DNA of 64,000 bases from Caulobacterales bacterium (GTDB lineage Bacteria; Pseudomonadota; Alphaproteobacteria; Caulobacterales; Caulobacteraceae), in the NCBI GenBank assembly GCA_019510435.1, contig JAEKKJ010000009.1, forward strand, positions 310,001-374,000, written 5' to 3'. A program made the position numbers and the translations under genes. Each line of letters starts with the position of its first letter. The stretch's first letter is position 1. The notes below the pieces were generated by a model. That model saw nothing but the letters and a program-made list of their open reading frames with translations. It did no database searches and was not told the origin of the DNA. Shown piece after piece: positions 44,038-50,615 of the stretch.

Positions 44038-45344
44038 CCCTGGGTCCCGGCCACGAGCCGATCATGCTCGCGGATGTAGCCCAGGACCGCCTCGGAGAAG
44101 CCGTCGATGTGGGTCCAGGCGCCGTAGCCGACGCCGTTTCGGGCGCTGGCGACGTTGACCATGTAGGCCTTGGCCGCCTTGGGCGCCGGGACCGTGTCCG
44201 CCGACTGTTCGTCGGTGATCACGATCAGGCGCTCGTGCGGCAGGCGGTTCACGTGCTCCACCGCCTTGCCCAGCAGGGTCCCGCCGTTCGGCTGCGAGCG
44301 CATGATCGCATCGACCCCCGCCATCCCGCGGCGCGCCGGGACCTCCACCACCCCGTTGGAGAAGGTGAAGACCCGCACATCGCCCGGGATGATCGAGGCC
44401 AGCGTCGCCGCCGCGTCCATCCGGGTCAGGTCCGAACGGGCCGACAGCGGCGCGGCCATCGAGCCGGAGACGTCGACCAGCACCAGGGTGCGGCCGTCGA
44501 ACACCGGGCCCTCCAGGACCGCCTCCATCAGCGCCTCGTCCAGCCAGCGCTCGAAGCGCGGGGCGGCGCGCGCCGCCGCCACATAGCGGAACGGCAGCAC
44601 GCGGCCCGCGCCGCGACGCGCCAGGATCGCCTCGGCCACCAGGGCCTCGTCGACGCCGACCTGGTCCATGTTGCGCAGGTTCCGCAACAGGGCCAGGTAG
44701 CCCAGCTTCCGCTCGGCCAGCAGGCGCTCGAAGGTCTCGCGCTTGTCGGCGCCGGCGGAGAGGGCGACCTCCCAGGTGTCGGGCGCGGCGAGGCTGCGCT
44801 CGGCGACCTGCTTCCACAGCGCGGCCTGGGCCTCGTCCCGCGGCTTGGCGTGGACCAGGAACAAGACGTCGCGCAGCTTCACCGGGCCCTCGCGGTCGTA
44901 CTTCGCCAACTGGTAGGCGTCGAACTTGGCGAAGGCGCGGGCGAGGCCCAGCTTCATCTGCTTGGACAGCGGCCGCTTGCCGTTCCGCCAATAGATGGCC
45001 AGGACCTCGCTCATGTCGTCGGCGCGCTGGATCACCCGCTCGATCGTCGGCGCGACCAAGGGTCCGCCATGGCGCACGAGGCCCACGAGCAGCATCAGCG
45101 GCGCATGGCGCAGGTTGAAGCGCTCGTGCGCCTCCACCGCCAGGTCGGCCAGGACCTGCGGCGCCACATCCATGGCCAGGGCCGCAATGCGGTCGGCGAT
45201 GGACTGGCCGTCCTCGTAGAACTCGTTTTCCCAGAGCAGGCACGAGGCCACCGAGCGGCGCAGGGCCTGCTCGGCGGTCAGGACCGCGGCGGGGGCGCCC
45301 TCGTGCGTGGTGCGCGGGCGCGGCGCGAAGATGTTCAGACGCAT
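44034..45344 (-). CDS. TROVE domain (Ro60/Rsr homologue) RNA-binding protein
   Basis: 436 residues. The N-terminal HEAT-like ring (TROVE) covers about residues 20-270, with LRRSVASCLLWENEFYEDG and FNLRHAPLMLLVGLVRHGG. The C-terminal von Willebrand A domain has the metal site VLVDVSGSM near residue 290, then TLLGKAVEHVN and LIVITDEQSAD. Ro60 proteins bind misfolded RNAs and Y RNAs and often partner with ribonucleases. ATG 45344 has GAGGAGG upstream. It lies after rtcB and the tRNA-like array on the same strand, and its stop overlaps the HTH gene. Confidence 0.93.
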   Translation of the reverse strand: MRLNIFAPRPRTTHEGAPAAVLTAEQALRRSVASCLLWENEFYEDGQSIADRIAALAMDVAPQVLADLAVEAHERFNLRHAPLMLLVGLVRHGGPLVAPTIERVIQRADDMSEVLAIYWRNGKRPLSKQMKLGLARAFAKFDAYQLAKYDREGPVKLRDVLFLVHAKPRDEAQAALWKQVAERSLAAPDTWEVALSAGADKRETFERLLAERKLGYLALLRNLRNMDQVGVDEALVAEAILARRGAGRVLPFRYVAAARAAPRFERWLDEALMEAVLEGPVFDGRTLVLVDVSGSMAAPLSARSDLTRMDAAATLASIIPGDVRVFTFSNGVVEVPARRGMAGVDAIMRSQPNGGTLLGKAVEHVNRLPHERLIVITDEQSADTVPAPKAAKAYMVNVASARNGVGYGAWTHIDGFSEAVLGYIREHDRLVAGTQG

Positions 45345-45406
45345 GGTCGGCGCCTCCTCTGACTTCAACTCGGGGACCGGATCGGGGAACGGGCGAGGAC
45401 GCCTAT

Positions 45407-45515
45407 CCCTGACCTCGGGCCCGAGGGCCGTTCAGTCAGGGTGCGGGCTTCGAACCCGCTAGGCTTGGGAGCCGTACCATCGAAGGAATCGTCCTCTGCG
45501 CCACCGATCCGGATC
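45407..45515 (-). ncRNA. tRNA-like (Y RNA-type) module ahead of the TROVE gene
   Basis: On the minus strand this stretch has a D-arm-like GGTGGCGCAGAGGAC, an anticodon-arm-like GGCTCCCAAGCC, and a perfect T-arm GCGGG-TTCGAAG-CCCGC. A long hairpin follows (CCCTGAC at 45441 pairing with GTCAGGG at 45407, inner GGCCC/GGGCC). There is no acceptor stem or CCA. Such tRNA mimics joined to a stem are typical of bacterial YrlA-type Y RNAs encoded next to Ro60 genes. It ends 50 bases before the TROVE ribosome site. Ends are not defined by sequence alone. Confidence 0.6.
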
Positions 45516-45590
45516 ATCGGACGCCGGAAGCGGGCGGAACGAAAGGCCCGCACCACCCCGGTGTCGATGACTATGCAGCTCTAGCATGCC

Positions 45591-45604
45591 TGTTGCATTA
45601 TGCA
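45591..45604 (+). repeat. left 14-bp inverted repeat flanking the tRNA-like array
   Basis: TGTTGCATTATGCA. Its exact reverse complement is at 46106-46119. The left copy continues to AACGG, making a larger palindrome GTTGCAT-T-ATGCAAC by itself. The repeats bracket about 500 bases of tRNA-like modules between rtcB and TROVE. Confidence 0.7.
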
Positions 45605-45845
45605 ACGGTAAAGATGAGTCATCTCCGGGGAATGTTCGGCCTCGGAGGGCGCTTCCGCCAACGGCTCGCGACCGTGGACCTCGCTTCCTCCCGGCGCGCC
45701 TGCATGCCGCGTCGGGACTGGCCTGGCCGCCCTTTCGTTTGGAGCGATGGATCCGAGTCCTGCCGCCACCAGAGATGACACACCGACGCCGGTCGCTCGA
45801 CGGGCGAACCCATGCAGGGCTCGATCCGCAGATGCGGCCGACGAC

Positions 45846-45912
45846 ATTGAAGACACTAGGGAACAGGCGAGGCGGCGCCCTGGCGCTCTATCCACTGAGC
45901 TACGTGAAACTT
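45846..45912 (-). ncRNA. tRNA 5'-half-like module
   Basis: On the minus strand CACGTAGCTCAGTGGATAGAGC (45906 downward) is a near-perfect tRNA D-arm region. The expected anticodon arm is replaced by a GC-rich hairpin (GCGCCAGGGCGCC) and then CGCCTGTTCCCTAGTGTCT. This last word also occurs before the Asn-like module. It looks like a tRNA fragment fused to the repeat. Probably part of the same transcript as the neighbouring modules. Confidence 0.5.
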
Positions 45913-45915
45913 GCG

Positions 45916-45999
45916 CCCCACGGCGGGACTCGAACCCGCGACCTCCCGGTTAACAGCCGAAGTAACCGACCTCTACGCCACTAGCGTCAGACACCGGGG
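45916..45999 (-). ncRNA. tRNA-Asn-like RNA with GTT anticodon arm, degenerate D region
   Basis: The minus strand has TTCGG-CTGTTAA-CCGGG, the tRNA-Asn anticodon arm with GTT, the variable loop AGGTC and a perfect T-arm GCGGG-TTCGAGT-CCCGC. Only about five acceptor pairs form (CCCCG at 45999 with TGGGG at 45916). The part before the anticodon arm is 38 bases instead of about 26, and no CCA follows. It is therefore a tRNA mimic or relic, not a working tRNA. Tools for tRNA detection may report it as tRNA-Asn or pseudo-tRNA. Confidence 0.65.
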
Positions 46000-46075
46000 A
46001 ACAGGCGAAGGCGGCATCGGTCGTATCTCAAACGAAGTAACCGCCTTCAACGCCACCGGCGCCTCTCCACCGGAG
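46000..46075 (-). ncRNA. third tRNA-like module next to rtcB
   Basis: The minus strand reads GGTGGCGTTGAAGGCGGTTACTTCG in two pieces, of which GGTTACTTCG is shared with the Asn-like module. It is followed by TCGT-TTGAGAT-ACGA, a 4-bp stem with a 7-base loop like an anticodon arm. No T-arm follows; instead the word GCCTGTTCCCCGGTGTCT leads into the Asn-like module. A partial, repeat-derived module. Confidence 0.45.
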
Positions 46076-46105
46076 CGGAGAGGACGCGCTGATAATCCGG
46101 CATGA

Positions 46106-46119
46106 TGCATAATGCAACA
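46106..46119 (-). repeat. right 14-bp inverted repeat flanking the tRNA-like array
   Basis: The minus strand reads TGTTGCATTATGCA, identical to 45591-45604 on the plus strand. It lies 22 bases past the rtcB stop. It may mark the end of an inserted unit or act as promoter or processing signal for the array. Confidence 0.7.
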
Positions 46120-46141
46120 GCGAACTTCAGCGCGCCCGTCC

Positions 46142-47359
46142 CTACCCTTTCACGCACACCACCTGCCGCAGGGTGTGGACGATCTCGACCAGGTCGGCCT
46201 GGGCCGCCATCACCGCGTCGATGTCCTTGTAGGCCATCGGCGTTTCGTCGATCACGTCCGCGTCCTTCCGGCACTCGACGCCCGCCGTGGCGGCCACGTG
46301 GTCGTCGAGCGTGAAGCGCCGCTTGGCCTCCGCCCGGGACATGGCCCGGCCGGCGCCGTGCGAGCAGGTGCAGAACGAGTCCGGATCGCCCTTGCCGCGC
46401 ACGATGAACGACCGGGCCCCCATCGACCCCGGGATGATCCCGAGCTCGCCGAGTCCCGCCCGCACCGCACCCTTCCGGGTCAGCCAGACGTCCTTGCCGA
46501 AGTGCCGCTCCTGGGTGACGTAGTTGTGGTGGCAGTTCACCGCCACCGCGTCCGTCGCCAGGTCCGGGAACGCGTCCCGCAGCACGGCCAGCACCTGGTC
46601 CATCATCACCTCGCGGTTGGCCAGGGCGTACTTCTGCGCCCAGCTCACCGCCCGGATGTAGGAGACGAAGCCCTCCGACCCTTCCGGGAAGTAGGCCAGG
46701 TCCTTGTCCGGCAGGTTGATGAACCACCGCGCCATGTCCTTCTTCGCCTTCTCGACGAAGTAGGACCCGAAGCGGTTGCCGACGCCGCGCGAGCCGGAGT
46801 GCAGCATCACCCACAGCGCCCCGGCCTCATCGAGGCAGAGCTCGATGAAGTGGTTGCCCGTGCCCAGCGTGCCGAGGTGGCCCAGGCCGCGCGGGTGCGC
46901 CGCCTTCGCATCGCGCTCGACGATGGCGTCGTAGCCTGAGGCGAGCTCGGCCCACCTGGCCTGCGCCAGCGCCGGCGGATCGCCCTGGTGGGCCCCGACG
47001 TCGTTGCGCCCGCCGTTGTCGGTCCGCCCGTGCGGGACGGCCGCCTCGATGGCGGAGCGCAGCGCGCCGAGGTTGTCCGGCAGGTGTTCGGCGCGGATGG
47101 AGGTCTTCACCGCCATCATGCCGCAGCCGATGTCCACGCCGACCGCCGCCGGGATGATCGCGCCCACGGTCGGGATCACCGAACCCACGGTCGCGCCCAT
47201 GCCCCAGTGCACATCCGGCATCACCGCGATGTGGCGGTGGATGAACGGCAGGCCGGCGACGTTGCGCAGCTGCGCCTTGGCGCTGTCCTCGACCTGGACG
47301 CCGCGCGTCCACGCCTTGATCAACCCCGCGTCGCTTTCGATCACTTCAAATCCGCTCAT
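46142..47359 (-). CDS. rtcB: RNA-splicing ligase RtcB (3'-phosphate RNA ligase)
   Basis: 405 residues. The GMP/Mn site is in AVGVDIGCGMMAVKT with Cys79, GTLGTGNHFIELCLDEAG, HSGSRGVGNRFG, NCHHNYVTQE, and the guanylylated His in SHGAGRAMSR. RtcB joins RNA 2',3'-cyclic or 3'-phosphate ends to 5'-OH ends using GTP and repairs cleaved tRNAs. ATG 47359 has GGAGAGG upstream. It lies between a 31-codon small gene and tRNA-like modules, with a Ro60 homologue behind, like the rsr-yrlBA-rtcBA operons of enterobacteria. No rtcA or RtcR regulator gene is in the window. Confidence 0.95.
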   Translation of the reverse strand: MSGFEVIESDAGLIKAWTRGVQVEDSAKAQLRNVAGLPFIHRHIAVMPDVHWGMGATVGSVIPTVGAIIPAAVGVDIGCGMMAVKTSIRAEHLPDNLGALRSAIEAAVPHGRTDNGGRNDVGAHQGDPPALAQARWAELASGYDAIVERDAKAAHPRGLGHLGTLGTGNHFIELCLDEAGALWVMLHSGSRGVGNRFGSYFVEKAKKDMARWFINLPDKDLAYFPEGSEGFVSYIRAVSWAQKYALANREVMMDQVLAVLRDAFPDLATDAVAVNCHHNYVTQERHFGKDVWLTRKGAVRAGLGELGIIPGSMGARSFIVRGKGDPDSFCTCSHGAGRAMSRAEAKRRFTLDDHVAATAGVECRKDADVIDETPMAYKDIDAVMAAQADLVEIVHTLRQVVCVKG

Positions 47360-47422
47360 CCGACCTCTCCTGACACTTCGTCCCCTCCCGGCCTCCGCGG
47401 CGGCGAAACGTCCTTCCGAAAC

Positions 47423-47460
47423 GAAGAACCCCTCCGCGGCCGGGCCGGGAGGGGTTCTTC
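47423..47460. terminator. strong hairpin between the small gene and rtcB
   Basis: GAAGAACCCCTCC (47423-47435) pairs perfectly over 13 bases with GGAGGGGTTCTTC (47448-47460). On the minus strand it lies after the stop of the 31-codon gene and before rtcB. No strong T-run follows (GTTTCGG), so it could be a leaky terminator or an RNA-stabilising or attenuating hairpin in the rtcB leader. A second small hairpin, CTCAAG-CAAA-CTTGAG, is at 47469-47484. Confidence 0.6.
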
Positions 47461-47486
47461 GGGTGGACCTCAAGTTTGCTTGAGAC

Positions 47487-47582
47487 CTATGCCGAACCGA
47501 CCTCCCACGCGCACGCGCTCACACCCTCGACCTGGCGGTCGTAGGCGCTCACGAGCGGCTTGTTGGTTGGGCGGTTGAACAC
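47487..47582 (-). CDS. 31-residue small protein upstream of rtcB
   Basis: A GTG-started frame of 32 codons with AAGGAG 8 bases before the start. The protein begins MFNRPTNKPLVSAYDRQ and ends VSACAWEVGSA with one Cys. Codon use fits real genes. It is preceded by a Caulobacter-type promoter and followed by two hairpins, then rtcB. It could be a leader peptide that controls rtcB or a functional small protein or precursor peptide. No family recognised. It is too short for usual gene finders. Confidence 0.65.
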   Translation of the reverse strand: MFNRPTNKPLVSAYDRQVEGVSACAWEVGSA

Positions 47583-47608
47583 GGGTCTCTCTCCTTGAGG
47601 CGGCGGCG

Positions 47609-47661
47609 GATAGCACGGCCGGCGAGGCTGTCACCAGGTTTGTTTCGAGCGAAACGAAACC
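47609..47661 (-). promoter_or_regulatory. promoter and palindromic operator ahead of the small gene and rtcB
   Basis: On the minus strand GTGACAG (47634-47628), a 13-base spacer and GCTATC (47614-47609) match the Caulobacter housekeeping pattern TTGACNN-N(10-14)-GCTANA. Just upstream at 47637-47661 is a near-perfect 25-base palindrome with arms GGTTTCGTTTCG and CGAAACAAACC around CT. The TTTCG words recall operators of DeoR- or LacI-type regulators. It is placed for activation or repression of the rtcB unit. Confidence 0.5.
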
Positions 47662-47773
47662 TTGAGATGAGCTGTGGCCCTAAGGCCACGCTGGTGTGGC
47701 GACCGTCGAGACGGCGCTCCTGCGCAAGCCCTGCCGTTGACTCGATCTCAATGTTCTTGAATTGTTCGAGACT

Positions 47774-48343
47774 ATGAGAATATTGCGCCGGCTATTCCTT
47801 GTTTGGGTCGGAGCCAATCTCGCCCGCAGGGTGAAACGGCATGGCTGGACCGGCATGTACGTCGGCGACTACCGGACAGGTCCGGCGTGGGGCTACACGA
47901 TCGGGTTCGACGAAACGCTCAATCAGCCCGAGGTCATCGTGTTCGATGTCCCCAGCCGGTCGGCGGCGGTGCTGTTCGAGAAGGTCTTCAAAGAGCTTCG
48001 CGCCGGGCTGCTCATCCTGGAGGATGGCATGATCTGGCCGCCCGGCGAGCCTCACGCCTGCGTCTGGCGAAAGGTCCACCCTAGCCACATCGACTGCGAA
48101 GAGGGCTGGTTCACCCTTGCGCTGCACCGCCGTGCGCGGGTGACCGGCAAGCGGTTCGGTCTCGAGGCCTTCCAGTTTGTCCTGTCGGACAACGACGGGC
48201 GTCTGCCTTGGGAGGTGGGCTATGATGAGGCTCTGCGAGCGCTCCAGCCCGCCCTCTATCTCCCGCATGACGCCCCGGCGGCGACTTGCGGCGAGGCCCG
48301 CCCTGTGACACCTGACGCCGACCGCGCAGGACAGCTCCGATGA
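47774..48343 (+). CDS. DUF4262-like hypothetical protein
   Basis: 189 residues. GWTGMYVGDYRTGPAWGYTI (about residues 25-44), QPEVIVFDVPSRSAAVLF, HPSHIDCEEGWFTLALHRRA and FQFVLSDNDGRLPWEVGYDE match the DUF4262 pattern, in which the protein looks like a small beta-alpha domain of unknown role. The start at ATG 47774 is preferred over TTG 47762. Its stop overlaps the ilvH start (ATGA), so ilvH is translated behind it. That pairing is unusual. Confidence 0.75.
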   Translation: MRILRRLFLVWVGANLARRVKRHGWTGMYVGDYRTGPAWGYTIGFDETLNQPEVIVFDVPSRSAAVLFEKVFKELRAGLLILEDGMIWPPGEPHACVWRKVHPSHIDCEEGWFTLALHRRARVTGKRFGLEAFQFVLSDNDGRLPWEVGYDEALRALQPALYLPHDAPAATCGEARPVTPDADRAGQLR

Positions 48344-48888
48344 CCGACACCCAGCCCGCCTCCGTCTACGACCTGGCCCACACCGACGTTCCGGAGAGCC
48401 GGGCGACATTCGCGGTGCTGGTGGACAACGAGCCGGGGGTGCTGCACCGGGTGGTCGGCCTCTTCGCGGCGCGCGGCTACAACATCGACAGCCTGACGGT
48501 CGCCGAGACCGACCAGAACGCCCACACCAGCCGCATCACCATCGTCACCCGCGGGACGCCCCAGGTGCTGGCCCAGATCGAGGCCCAGCTGCAGAAGATG
48601 GTGTCGACGCGCCACGTGCAGGACGTGACCAAGGACCCCAACGGCATCGAGCGCGAACTGGCGCTGGTGAAGGTGCGCGGCGCGGGGGTCGACCGGGTGG
48701 AAGCCCTGCGCGTCTCCGACATCTTCCGCGCCAAGGTGATCGACACCACCCACGAGAGCTTCGTGTTCGAGCTGACCGGCGCGCCGACCAAGATCGACAA
48801 GTTCGTGGACCTGATGCGCGGCCTGGGCCTGGTGGAGGTCTCGCGGACCGGGGTCCTGTCGCTGCAGCGCGGCGTCGAGGTGTTCTGA
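48340..48888 (+). CDS. ilvH: acetolactate synthase small (regulatory) subunit
   Basis: 182 residues (also called ilvN). ACT domain at about residues 20-95: FAVLVDNEPGVLHRVVGLFA, ARGYNIDSLTVAETDQNAHT. Then the C-terminal domain with LMRGLGLVEVSRTGVLSLQR. It gives valine feedback inhibition and full activity to IlvB. In most genomes it directly follows ilvB, but here it lies 12.5 kb away behind a DUF4262-like gene with no attenuator of its own. Confidence 0.95.
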   Translation: MTDTQPASVYDLAHTDVPESRATFAVLVDNEPGVLHRVVGLFAARGYNIDSLTVAETDQNAHTSRITIVTRGTPQVLAQIEAQLQKMVSTRHVQDVTKDPNGIERELALVKVRGAGVDRVEALRVSDIFRAKVIDTTHESFVFELTGAPTKIDKFVDLMRGLGLVEVSRTGVLSLQRGVEVF

Positions 48889-48898
48889 GGAACCTCGC

Positions 48899-49882
48899 TT
48901 GCCGTCCAGGGCTTTCCCGGCCGTGGACCTGCGCCCTGCCCTTGCGCTGACGCTTGCCGCGGCTCTCGCGGCGCCGGCGCATGCCCAGCTGATCCGCCTG
49001 GGGCCCCGGCAGGCCGGACCGCCCAAGGGCACGCCGCCGGCCGAGGCCGAGATCTGGCCCTTCCCGCCGCCCGACCCGACGAGCTGGTGGGACGACAAGC
49101 GCCCGAAGCCGGACGAGGCGGCCGATCCGCTGGGGGGCCGGCGGGTGCGCCGGGGCGAGCGGTTGCCGGAGCCGGACAACGGGGTCGACGCCTCCACCTA
49201 CCGCCTCTGGGGCCTGATGCCGCTGCAGTGGCAGGTGCTGCGCGGCGACGAGATGATCCTGGAGGTCTGGACCCGCCCGTCCAACAGCGTGCGCCAGACG
49301 GTCACCCGCATCGTGGTGCGCGACGACGGCGCGGCCTTCGTGGAGGGCCGGGCGGGCCTGGCCTGTTGCGAGGCGGGCATCGGGCGGCGGATGGGCTTCG
49401 ATGCGGAACTGCCGGCCGGCTCGGCCCAGCGGTTCCGGGCGCTGAAGGCCCTGCCGCTCTGGAGCTCGCCGCGCGACGTCCAGGCCGAGGAGCAGGGCGC
49501 GGCCGGGGCGGTCTGCGTGGAGGGGTCCGGCTACGACATCACCCTGGCGACGCCCGGGCGGACCGTCACGCTGCACCGGGCCTGCGATCCGGCCGAGATC
49601 GGCGAGGCGGCCGACGTCCTGGAGGCGGTGCTGGGAGCCGCCCTCGGCCATGACGCGCGCTTCGACGTGCTGTTCCGGGGCGGCGCCAGCTTCGCCGGCG
49701 CCCGGGACGCCTATCGCGAGCTGATCGCCGGCGGCGGGCGGCTGCGCCCCAATCCGGAGGCGCGCCGCCCCAAGCCTGGTGAGGAACCTAGGCCGGCGCC
49801 CGAGCCGGAGCCCGGACCTGGGCCTGGGCCTCGCCCTGGACCTGCGCCTGCGCCGCATACCGGCGCCGCGTCAGGACGTTGA
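48899..49882 (+). CDS. hypothetical exported protein with Pro-rich tail
   Basis: 327 residues. A signal peptide (PALALTLAAALAAPAHAQ) ends near residue 30. The mature domain has VLRGDEMILEVWTRPSNSVR and a pair of Cys in LACCEAGIG, suggesting a small beta-rich periplasmic domain. The last 35 residues are a Pro/Glu/Gly tail (PEPEPGPGPGPRPGPAPAP). TTG 48899 has GAGG upstream; GTG 48923 is an alternative. The tail overlaps the convergent YciB-like gene by 95 bases. Function unknown. Confidence 0.72.
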   Translation: MPSRAFPAVDLRPALALTLAAALAAPAHAQLIRLGPRQAGPPKGTPPAEAEIWPFPPPDPTSWWDDKRPKPDEAADPLGGRRVRRGERLPEPDNGVDASTYRLWGLMPLQWQVLRGDEMILEVWTRPSNSVRQTVTRIVVRDDGAAFVEGRAGLACCEAGIGRRMGFDAELPAGSAQRFRALKALPLWSSPRDVQAEEQGAAGAVCVEGSGYDITLATPGRTVTLHRACDPAEIGEAADVLEAVLGAALGHDARFDVLFRGGASFAGARDAYRELIAGGGRLRPNPEARRPKPGEEPRPAPEPEPGPGPGPRPGPAPAPHTGAASGR

Positions 49883-50402
49883 CGGTCGCATACTGGATCG
49901 CGAACAGCGCCAGCTTCGAGCCCAGCGGGAAGATGGCGGTATAGGCGCTCCAGGCCGCGAAGCCGCCGAACCAGGCGAAGCCCGCGTTCAGCACGCCGGT
50001 GAGGAACATCAGCCAGGCCCAGACATAGCCCCACGCCGTCATGGTCTGCCGCGAGACATGCGGCATGGCGTCGGGCGACACATAGCGCAGCATCCAGCCG
50101 GGCTGCAGCATCACGGCCCCGATGGCGAAGTCGATGATCGTCGGCTTCAGCATCATGAACCGCGCGTCGTGGCTGATCAGGGTCGCGCTCCCCATCGCCA
50201 CCACCAGGCCGAAGCCCATCCATTGCATGCTGGAGACCTTGCGCCGCTGCAGCAGGGCCAGGGCCACCTGCCCGACGCCCACCGCGATGGCCACGCCGGT
50301 GGCCAGCAGCGGCTGGTGCGTGACCGCCACCAGGGCCATGAACAAGAAGCTGGGCGCGAGGTCCGCAAACAGGCCGCGCAGGGCGAAGAGGAAGTGCCGC
50401 AT
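49788..50402 (-). CDS. yciB: YciB/IspZ-type inner membrane septation protein
   Basis: 204 residues with five to six membrane segments. LFALRGLFADLAPSFLFMAL at the start, KPTIIDFAIGAVML near residue 80, and LTGVLNAGFAWFGGFAAWSA near 140 fit the septation protein A family, which affects cell division and envelope synthesis. ATG 50402 has TTGGAG upstream. The last 20 residues are a low-complexity AQAQ/APAR tail encoded by the same repeat DNA as the tail of the opposite gene. Confidence 0.82.
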   Translation of the reverse strand: MRHFLFALRGLFADLAPSFLFMALVAVTHQPLLATGVAIAVGVGQVALALLQRRKVSSMQWMGFGLVVAMGSATLISHDARFMMLKPTIIDFAIGAVMLQPGWMLRYVSPDAMPHVSRQTMTAWGYVWAWLMFLTGVLNAGFAWFGGFAAWSAYTAIFPLGSKLALFAIQYATVNVLTRRRYAAQAQVQGEAQAQVRAPARAPA

Positions 50403-50615
50403 CGGGTGAAACTCCAATGAATTCCGAGGCCCACAAACTGGCAGCTGCCGCGGGGAGCCGTGAATCCGTCCGCGAAGCCCAGGTGGCCGTCCGCGAAAAC
50501 CGCCCTGCCGCTCACGCTTCGCGAACGGAAAATGCACGGTCGAACGCTGTTTTTCCGACTGGCGCGCCGAGGCCGCCGGGTGCAACCTGTGGCAGTCGAG
50601 GCGGGGGGCTGAAAC

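Noticed and set aside
43592..44065. Open frame on the minus strand across the HTH gene
   Set aside because: It lies in another frame over the HTH gene and non-coding sequence and has no motif.
45916..45999. Functional tRNA-Asn gene
   Set aside because: The acceptor stem is incomplete, the 5' part is too long and there is no CCA; a mimic or relic fits better.
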